Source: Gordonia spumicola
GTDB lineage: Bacteria > Actinomycetota > Actinomycetes > Mycobacteriales > Mycobacteriaceae
DNA length: 64,000 bases
NCBI RefSeq assembly: GCF_009932475.1
Contig: NZ_BJOV01000001.1
Coordinates: 124,001 to 188,000 of the forward strand
Direction of reading: 5' to 3'
Position 1 is the first letter of the stretch. Each line of letters starts with the position of its first letter. Below the pieces are notes generated by a model. It made no database searches. It saw only the letters and a program-made list of their open reading frames with translations, and was not told where the DNA came from. Shown in pieces: positions 58,084-64,000 of the stretch. The position numbers and the translations under genes were made by a program.

Positions 58084-59379
58084 GTGGGAGTTGAGGTCAC
58101 AGTCGAGGGGCTCACCAAGTCGTTCGGCTCACAGAACATTTGGCGAGATGTCAGCCTGACGCTCCCCGCGGGCGAGGTGAATGCCCTCCTGGGTCCGTCC
58201 GGTACCGGTAAGTCGGTCTTCCTGAAGACCCTCATCGGCCTCCTGCACCCCGAGCAGGGCTCCGTCATCATCGACGGCACCGACATCACCCAGTGTTCGG
58301 CCAAGGAACTGTACGAGATCCGCAAGCTGTTCGGCGTCCTTTTCCAGGACGGCGCGCTGTTCGGCTCGATGAGCCTGTACGACAACATCGCCTTCCCTCT
58401 TCGTGAGCACACGAAGAAGAAGGAAGACGAAGTCCGTCGCATCGTCATGGAGAAGGTCGAGCTCGTCGGTCTGGCCGGAGCCGAGGGCAAGCTGCCCGGT
58501 GAGATCTCCGGCGGTATGCGCAAGCGTGCGGGTCTGGCGCGTGCGCTCGTGCTCGACCCGCAGATCATCCTCTGCGACGAGCCCGACTCGGGTCTGGACC
58601 CGGTCCGCACCGCGTACATCTCGCAGCTGCTGATCGACATCAACGCCGAGATCGACGCGACGATCCTCATCGTCACACACAACATCAACATCGCCCGCAC
58701 CATCCCGGACAACATCGGCATGCTGTTCCGCAAGGAACTCGTCATGTTCGGTCCCCGCGAGCAGCTCCTCACCTCGGAGCAGCCGGTCGTCAAGCAGTTC
58801 CTCTCCGGTGACCGCTTCGGTCCCATCGGCATGTCCGAGGAGAAGGACGAGTCGGTCGCGGCCGCCGAGGCCGCGATGCAGGCCGCAGGCATCTCCGGTG
58901 GCGGTACGGCGGACGACTTCTCCGAGATCATCCCGCAGGTGCAGCCCAACCCGGGCATGCCGGTCCGCAAGGCCGCGATCCGTCACCGCGCGAACGTCCT
59001 CGGCATGCTCCACACGCTGCCCGAGAACGCTCAGCACGCGATCCGCAACTCGATCGCCGAAGAGGACCGTCGCGCCGCCGAGTCGCCGGAGACCTCGACG
59101 ACGCTCGTCGCGCTGTCGCAGACCGATTTCAACGATCCGAACGCCCGCTTCACCGGCCTGCCCGGCGGCCCGGAGGGCGTCTACGTCGCGCCGACCGACG
59201 TCCACGGCAACACCGCGGCGAGCGCGCAGACCGACGTCGTCGCGCGACCCGACATGGCGAAGACGGCCGTCGCACAGCAGCCCGCGGGCGACGACGCGTT
59301 CACCCAGCCGATCGACACGTCCGCCATCGAGACGGCGATCATCGACAAGTCCAACGGGCAGGGGAGTAACCAGGCATGA
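58084..59379 (+). CDS. mceG: Mce transporter ATPase MceG (Mkl)
   Basis: The 431-residue protein has an ABC ATPase domain (about 1-255): Walker A GPSGTGKS (37-44), Q-loop FQDGALFGSMSLYDNIAFPL (MlaF-like), signature ISGGMRKRAGLARAL and Walker B IILCDEPDSGLDPVR. A long C-terminal extension (about 256-431) is polar and probably disordered; mycobacterial Mkl also has one, though this one is long. It powers Mce lipid importers. Here it directly precedes yrbEA and overlaps it (ATGA), so it is part of the mce operon rather than a distant shared gene. Confidence 0.93.
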   Translation: MGVEVTVEGLTKSFGSQNIWRDVSLTLPAGEVNALLGPSGTGKSVFLKTLIGLLHPEQGSVIIDGTDITQCSAKELYEIRKLFGVLFQDGALFGSMSLYDNIAFPLREHTKKKEDEVRRIVMEKVELVGLAGAEGKLPGEISGGMRKRAGLARALVLDPQIILCDEPDSGLDPVRTAYISQLLIDINAEIDATILIVTHNINIARTIPDNIGMLFRKELVMFGPREQLLTSEQPVVKQFLSGDRFGPIGMSEEKDESVAAAEAAMQAAGISGGGTADDFSEIIPQVQPNPGMPVRKAAIRHRANVLGMLHTLPENAQHAIRNSIAEEDRRAAESPETSTTLVALSQTDFNDPNARFTGLPGGPEGVYVAPTDVHGNTAASAQTDVVARPDMAKTAVAQQPAGDDAFTQPIDTSAIETAIIDKSNGQGSNQA

Positions 59380-60182
59380 CGAGTGCCACCACGCGTGGCG
59401 TCGACAGGTTGGCGAAAGCCGGGGAGGGTGCACTCACCCAGACCGGCAACATCGTCCAGCTGTTCGTCGACGTCGCACGCCAGCTTTTCGTGCGGCCCTT
59501 CCAGCTGCGTGAATTCATTCAGCAGGCCTGGTTCATCGCCAGCGTCACGATTCTGCCGACGGCGCTCATCGCGATCCCGTTCGGCGCGATCGTCTCGCTG
59601 CAGACCGGATCGCTGATCAAGCAGCTCGGCGCCGAGGCGTACACGGGCGCGGCGAGCGTGCTCGTCGTCGTCCAACAGGGTTCGCCCCTGGTGACGTCGC
59701 TGCTTGTCGCTGGCGCCGCAGGATCGGCCGTCGCGGCCGACCTCGGCTCGCGAACCATTCGCGAAGAGATCGACGCGATGGAGGTGCTGGGCATCAATCC
59801 CGTCCAGCGTCTCGTCGTGCCGCGCGTGTTGGCGATGGTCCTCGTGGCCGTCCTCCTCAACGGCCTGGTCGCCGTCGTCGGCATCGGCGGCGGTTACTTC
59901 TTCAACGTGATCGTGCAGGGCGGCACGCCCGGCGCCTACCTGGCGTCGTTCGGTGCACTGGCGCAGCTGCCCGACCTCTACATCTCGACACTCAAGGCGG
60001 CGATCTTCGGTGTGATCGCCGGCGTCATCGCCGCATACAAGGGCCTCAACCCCAAGGGCGGCCCGAAGGGTGTCGGCGACGCGGTGAACCAGAGCGTCGT
60101 CGTGACGTTCCTGCTCCTGTTCTTCGCGAACCTGATCATCACCGCCGTGTTCCTGCAGATCGTTCCGCCGAAGGTTGGTTAA
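59376..60182 (+). CDS. yrbEA: Mce permease YrbEA (MlaE family)
   Basis: The 268-residue integral membrane protein has an N-terminal amphipathic region, then about five helices. The MlaE-type motif LGINPVQRLVVPRVLAMVL with REEIDAMEVL (about 128-152) couples to the ATPase. ATG overlaps the mceG stop. It pairs with YrbEB to form the permease core of the Mce lipid import system. Confidence 0.95.
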   Translation: MTSATTRGVDRLAKAGEGALTQTGNIVQLFVDVARQLFVRPFQLREFIQQAWFIASVTILPTALIAIPFGAIVSLQTGSLIKQLGAEAYTGAASVLVVVQQGSPLVTSLLVAGAAGSAVAADLGSRTIREEIDAMEVLGINPVQRLVVPRVLAMVLVAVLLNGLVAVVGIGGGYFFNVIVQGGTPGAYLASFGALAQLPDLYISTLKAAIFGVIAGVIAAYKGLNPKGGPKGVGDAVNQSVVVTFLLLFFANLIITAVFLQIVPPKVG

Positions 60183-60185
60183 GCA

Positions 60186-61058
60186 ATGACTCGTGGTGTG
60201 ACGATTTCCAAGAGCCGCCCGGAGTACTACCTGTACGAGGCGCGCAAGCAGCTCGGCAAGCCGTTGAAGATCCTCGACGGCGCAGGCGAGCAGATGTCGT
60301 TCTACGGACGCACGCTCGCGTGGATCCCGCGGACGCTCATCCACTACACGCGCGAAGTGATGCGCCTCCTCGCCGAGGTCGCATTCGGTTCGGGCGGACT
60401 CGCCGTGATCGGCGGCACCGTCGGCGTGATGGTGCTCATGTCGGGCTTCACCGGCGTCGTGGTCGGCATGCAGGGCTATGCGGCCCTCGACCAGATCGGC
60501 TCGCAGGCGCTCACCGGCTTCTTGTCGGCGTACGTCAACACGCGTGAGGTGGCCCCCCTCGTGGCGGGCCTCGCCCTGTCGGCGACGGTCGGCTGCGGCT
60601 TCACCGCCCAGCTCGGCGCCATGCGCATCTCCGAGGAGATCGACGCGCTCGAGGTGATGGCCGTCCCGTCCATCCCCTTCCTGGTCAGCACCCGCGTGAT
60701 CGCAGGCTTCGTCGCCGTGATCCCGCTGTACGTGCTCGGCCTGATGGCCGCGTACCTCGCGTCACGGACGATCAACACGGTCTTCAACGGTCAGTCGACC
60801 GGGTCGTACGACCACTACTTCAATCTGTTCCTGCCGCCTGCCGACGTCCTGTGGTCGTTCGGCAAGGTGCTGGTGTTCGCGTTCGTCATCATCCTGGTGC
60901 ACTGCTACTACGGCTACTACGCGAGCGGCGGTCCCGCGGGCGTCGGCGTGGCGGTGGGACACGCGGTGCGTTCAGCGCTGGTGCTGATCGCGGTCATGGA
61001 CTTCTTCCTGGGCCTGGCGATCTGGGGAACCACCACGTCGGTCCGAGTCGGAGGGTAG
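60186..61058 (+). CDS. yrbEB: Mce permease YrbEB (MlaE family)
   Basis: The 290-residue partner permease has the matching EEIDALEVMAVPSIPFLVSTRVIAGF coupling motif (about 151-176), GCGFTAQLGAMRISEEI and five membrane helices. It starts 4 bp after yrbEA. The tail ends GLAIWGTTTSVRVGG. Confidence 0.95.
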   Translation: MTRGVTISKSRPEYYLYEARKQLGKPLKILDGAGEQMSFYGRTLAWIPRTLIHYTREVMRLLAEVAFGSGGLAVIGGTVGVMVLMSGFTGVVVGMQGYAALDQIGSQALTGFLSAYVNTREVAPLVAGLALSATVGCGFTAQLGAMRISEEIDALEVMAVPSIPFLVSTRVIAGFVAVIPLYVLGLMAAYLASRTINTVFNGQSTGSYDHYFNLFLPPADVLWSFGKVLVFAFVIILVHCYYGYYASGGPAGVGVAVGHAVRSALVLIAVMDFFLGLAIWGTTTSVRVGG

Positions 61059-61065
61059 GAAAAGC

Positions 61066-62382
61066 GTGGCGACTGCAAAACGCAGGCTGCTGGGACTGGT
61101 CTTCTTCGTCGTGGTCTTCGGACTGCTGGCGGCGGCGATCCTGAAGTTCCAGGGAACGTTCGACAAGTACACGACGGTCACCTTCGAGACGACCAACGCG
61201 GGCAATGCGCTCGCCAAGAACGCCGACGTCAAGGCGCGCGGCGTCGTGGTCGGCACGGTCCGCAGCATCGAGGTCCAGCCGGGCGGCAAGGCCCGCGTCG
61301 AGCTGGGTCTGGACCCCGACAAGGTCAAGGACCTGCCCGTCGGCACCACCGGACGGGTGCTCCCGAAGACGCTGTTCGGTGAGCGCTTCGTCTCGCTGAC
61401 GGTTCCGGTCAACGGCACGGGGTCGCTGAGCGAAGGCTCGGTCATCCAGACCGATCCGCGCGGCAGCGCCGCCGAGGTCGAGGACCTGTTCGACGCGCTG
61501 ATGCCGGTCCTCAAGGCGATCCCGCCGCAGGACCTCAACCAGACGCTCACGGCGATCTCGCAGGCCATCGGCGGCAAGGGCAAGCAGCTCGGTTCGACGA
61601 TCGACCGTCTGAACACGATCTTCAAGCGCGTCAACGCCAACATGGACGACCTGCAGGGCACGCTCCGCGGTCTCGCCTCGTTCTCGCAGACGTACTCGCA
61701 GGCCCTGCCGGACGTCATCGACGCGCTCGACTCGCTGCGCGTCACCGGCAACACGCTCGTCGAGCGCAAGTCCGACTTCGTGTCCCTGATCTCGACGCTG
61801 TCCGTCGCGTCGACCGACACCACGAAGTTCCTGCGCAAGAACCGTCGCGATCTGCTCGATCTCGCGATCGACTCCGAGCCGTTCCTGCGTGCACTCGCCA
61901 ACCAGTCGCCGACGTTCGGCTGCATGTTCCACAACTTCTCGACGCTGATGCCGAAGATCGGTCCGATCGTCGGCAAGGGCACCGACAACCCCGGTGTTCG
62001 CGTGAACCTGCAGTTCGTCAACCCGCGCGGTCGGTACCTGCCCAACCAGGACGAGCCCCGCATGCTGTGGACGAATCCGCCCGCACGGTGCTACGAGCCC
62101 GCGAGCAACGGACGCCCGTTCCCGCAGTACCCGGGCGGCGGCATCCCCGACGGCTCGTACCAGGTGCCGTCCCGTAACGCAGGCCCGACCACGTGGCCCG
62201 ACCTGCCGCAGCCGCAGTTCAGCGGCACCCCGTCCGGCACGGTCTACGACGACCCCGACTACGTCAAGCAGATGCAGATCGTCTACGGCGCCTCGAGCGG
62301 TGTGGAGCCTGCGGACGTCCCGACGTGGGTCACCTACATCGGTGGAGGATCAGTGCACGGAACGCAGGTGGCGATCAAGTGA
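61066..62382 (+). CDS. mceA: Mce-family substrate-binding protein, MceA position
   Basis: The 438-residue protein has an N-terminal membrane anchor (about 8-28; LLGLVFFVVVFGLLAAAIL), the MCE domain (about 36-120, TVTFETTNAGNALAKNADVKARGVVVGTV), a long helical region (about 140-300) that builds the tunnel, and a Pro/Gly-rich C-terminus. It is first in the mce series and GTG-started. It overlaps the next gene by GTGA. Confidence 0.93.
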   Translation: MATAKRRLLGLVFFVVVFGLLAAAILKFQGTFDKYTTVTFETTNAGNALAKNADVKARGVVVGTVRSIEVQPGGKARVELGLDPDKVKDLPVGTTGRVLPKTLFGERFVSLTVPVNGTGSLSEGSVIQTDPRGSAAEVEDLFDALMPVLKAIPPQDLNQTLTAISQAIGGKGKQLGSTIDRLNTIFKRVNANMDDLQGTLRGLASFSQTYSQALPDVIDALDSLRVTGNTLVERKSDFVSLISTLSVASTDTTKFLRKNRRDLLDLAIDSEPFLRALANQSPTFGCMFHNFSTLMPKIGPIVGKGTDNPGVRVNLQFVNPRGRYLPNQDEPRMLWTNPPARCYEPASNGRPFPQYPGGGIPDGSYQVPSRNAGPTTWPDLPQPQFSGTPSGTVYDDPDYVKQMQIVYGASSGVEPADVPTWVTYIGGGSVHGTQVAIK

Positions 62383-63467
62383 GATCACTGACAGCCCCCC
62401 TCATCAAGCTGGTGGTGTTCGCGGTGGTCACCGCGATCGCGACCGCCATGCTCGGACTGACGATCGCCAATGCGGGCGGCAGCGGCCGGACCGGCTTCAA
62501 GGCGGTGTTCTCCGACGCCGCGATGCTCAATCCCGGTGACGACGTCCGCATCGCGGGCGTCCGGGTCGGCCAGGTCGACAGCGTGGAGATCACCAACCAG
62601 AACCAGGCGCTGGTGACGTTCAACGTCGACCGCGACTCGCTGCCGGCGAGCACCAACATCTACATCCGCTACCGCAACCTCACCGGCCTGCGGTACGTGG
62701 CTCTGGAGAAGGGCGTCGGCGACGCCGGACAGAACGTCGGCGAGGGCTACACCTTCGGCACCGATCCCAAGGTCAAGAACACCCATCCCGCGGTGAACCT
62801 GACCGAGCTGTTCAACGGCTTCCGTCCGCTGTTCAAGCAGATCACCCCGGACGACATGAACACCCTGGCCGAGACGGTCATCAAGGTGTTCCAGGGCGAC
62901 ATGGACACGACGATCAGCCAGCTGATCACGCAGACGTCGTCGCTGACGAACGCGCTCGCCGACAAGGACCAGGTGATCGGCGACATGATCACCAACCTGA
63001 CCAAGGTCCTCGAGACGGTCAACCGCAACGACGACCAGTTCACCAGCCTGCTCGACAACACCGAGAAGCTGGTGACCGGGCTGGCCGCACAGCGCGGCTC
63101 GGTCGGTTCGGCGATCACGTCGGTCTCGAACCTGACGACCGTGATGGGCTCGATCCTGTCGAAGACCCGCCCCGCCATCCAGGGCGACATCGCGGGCCTC
63201 AAGACGGTGTCCGATCAGCTCAACTCGCGTACCGACGACATCGAGAAGGCTCTGACGAACCTCCCGGTGAAGCTGCAGAAGATCGGCCGCGCCGCCACCT
63301 TCGGCTCGTGGTTCCAGTTCTACCTCTGCGGAATCGACGTCGTCGCGGGCAACGGCAAGTCGACGCTGCTGACGCAGCCCGCCGTCGGCCTTCCTGACAT
63401 CAACCACGTCCTGTACACCAGTGCCGCCACGCGGTGCTGGAAGGACAACAAGCGACCGGGGGAGTGA
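62379..63467 (+). CDS. mceB: Mce-family protein, MceB position
   Basis: From GTG 62379 it has 362 residues: an N-terminal helix (8-31), the MCE domain (GFKAVFSDAAMLNPGDDVRIAGVRVGQVDSVEI, about 40-115), a helical coil region (about 140-300) with TSLLDNTEKLVTGLAAQRGSVGSAI, and a conserved C-terminal WFQFYLCGIDVV region with cysteines. It is a tunnel subunit of the hexameric Mce complex. Confidence 0.93.
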   Translation: MRSLTAPLIKLVVFAVVTAIATAMLGLTIANAGGSGRTGFKAVFSDAAMLNPGDDVRIAGVRVGQVDSVEITNQNQALVTFNVDRDSLPASTNIYIRYRNLTGLRYVALEKGVGDAGQNVGEGYTFGTDPKVKNTHPAVNLTELFNGFRPLFKQITPDDMNTLAETVIKVFQGDMDTTISQLITQTSSLTNALADKDQVIGDMITNLTKVLETVNRNDDQFTSLLDNTEKLVTGLAAQRGSVGSAITSVSNLTTVMGSILSKTRPAIQGDIAGLKTVSDQLNSRTDDIEKALTNLPVKLQKIGRAATFGSWFQFYLCGIDVVAGNGKSTLLTQPAVGLPDINHVLYTSAATRCWKDNKRPGE

Positions 63468-63469
63468 CA

Positions 63470-64000
63470 ATGACCACAGAGCCGAACACACCCGCCGGCC
63501 AGGAGCAGGACGAGGCCCCGAAGAAGAGCAGGCGTTTCGCCGGCCGTCGCAGTGCCACGGGCATCGGCGGGCTCGGCGTGCTGATCCTCGTCATGATCGC
63601 GGTGGCGTCCTTCTACCTGAAGGACCTTCCGCTGCTCGGCGCGGGAGCGCAGTACACGGCGTCGTTCTCGGAGGCCGCCGGACTCAAGCCGGGCAATGAG
63701 GTCCGCGTCGCGGGCATCAAGGTCGGCGAGGTCACCGGCGTCGAACTCGACGGCGACCGCGTGGACGTCCACTTCCGTGCCAACAACACGTGGATCGGCG
63801 ACCAGTCGCAGCTCTCGATCCAGATCAAGACGGTCCTCGGACAGAAGTACCTCGCGGTGAACCCGCGCGGCAGCGAGCTGGCCGACCCGAGTGTGAAGTT
63901 CACCGACACGGTGGCTCCGTACGACGTCATCGAGGCGTTCGGCGACGCGGCCAACCAGATCGAGAACGTCGACACCGACAACGTCGCGAAGAGCCTTCGC
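63470..64000 (+). CDS. mceC: Mce-family protein, MceC position, 5' part
   Basis: The window ends inside this gene after 177 codons. A disordered N-terminus rich in Glu/Pro/Lys (1-28), a membrane helix (about 31-50; GIGGLGVLILVMIAVASFYL) and an MCE domain (QYTASFSEAAGLKPGNEVRVAGIKVGEVTGVEL, about 64-145) are visible. It starts 2 bp after the mceB stop. More mce genes probably follow beyond the window. Confidence 0.9.
   Translation, partial: MTTEPNTPAGQEQDEAPKKSRRFAGRRSATGIGGLGVLILVMIAVASFYLKDLPLLGAGAQYTASFSEAAGLKPGNEVRVAGIKVGEVTGVELDGDRVDVHFRANNTWIGDQSQLSIQIKTVLGQKYLAVNPRGSELADPSVKFTDTVAPYDVIEAFGDAANQIENVDTDNVAKSLR

Overview
The window is high-GC DNA from a mycolic-acid-producing actinobacterium of the order Mycobacteriales; a Gordonia-like genome is the best guess. 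The reasons are gene order and content. ccsB, menA, menE, pitA, menB, menD, menG, menJ, a polyprenyl synthase, htpX, yajQ, tRNA-Tyr, rpmG, had, secE-nusG-rplK-rplA, rplJ-rplL, mceG and mce follow the order of one arc of the Mycobacterium tuberculosis chromosome with large stretches missing. HadA and HadB are one fused protein, a PE-PPE-domain hydrolase stands alone, and GTG starts and 4-nt GTGA/ATGA overlaps are frequent. The genus is an inference.

Layout. (1) 1-14.4 kb: end of cytochrome c assembly gene ccsB, bldC, a Cds1-like PLP enzyme coupled to a MacB-like ABC exporter, a Clp-N-domain pair behind a double operator, menA, a secreted PE-PPE hydrolase, menE, two DUF3349 genes, pitA and an F420-type oxidoreductase. 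(2) 14,633-23,774: a 9.1-kb integrated element in the 3' end of menB. It is bounded by a 16-bp direct repeat and has matching integrase arm-type repeats inside both ends. It encodes integrase, repressor, excisionase-like protein, primase-helicase, a WhiB-like protein, a scaffold-like protein and a major capsid protein. No terminase, portal, protease, tail or lysis gene is visible, so it looks like a capsid-encoding phage satellite or a strongly reduced prophage. (3) 23.8-40.4 kb: menB, a thioesterase, a large secreted Ig-repeat protein, an enoyl-reductase-like protein, a frameshifted Ser/Thr kinase, menD, menG, menJ, polyprenyl synthase, htpX and yajQ. Together with menA and menE this covers much of menaquinone synthesis, including side-chain saturation by MenJ. 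(4) 40.5-45.3 kb: four tRNAs, rpmG, hadAB, secE, nusG, rplK and rplA. (5) 45.6-56.1 kb: accessory block with three translationally coupled condensation-domain proteins, a DUF2786 / L-lactate dehydrogenase / SprT-like trio, a regulated secreted lipase and a CocE-type hydrolase. (6) 56.3-64 kb: rplJ-rplL behind an L10-type attenuator leader, then mceG-yrbEAB-mceABC behind a consensus promoter with a perfect CRP-type site. The window ends inside mceC.

The least explained parts are the 9.1-kb element (with an unrecognised gene at its attL edge, a nested inverted repeat before the primase gene and a repeat cluster), the three condensation-domain proteins, and the tandem 18-bp operators before the Clp-N pair. 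Everything here was read by eye. Family names rest on motif recognition and gene order, not on database searches.
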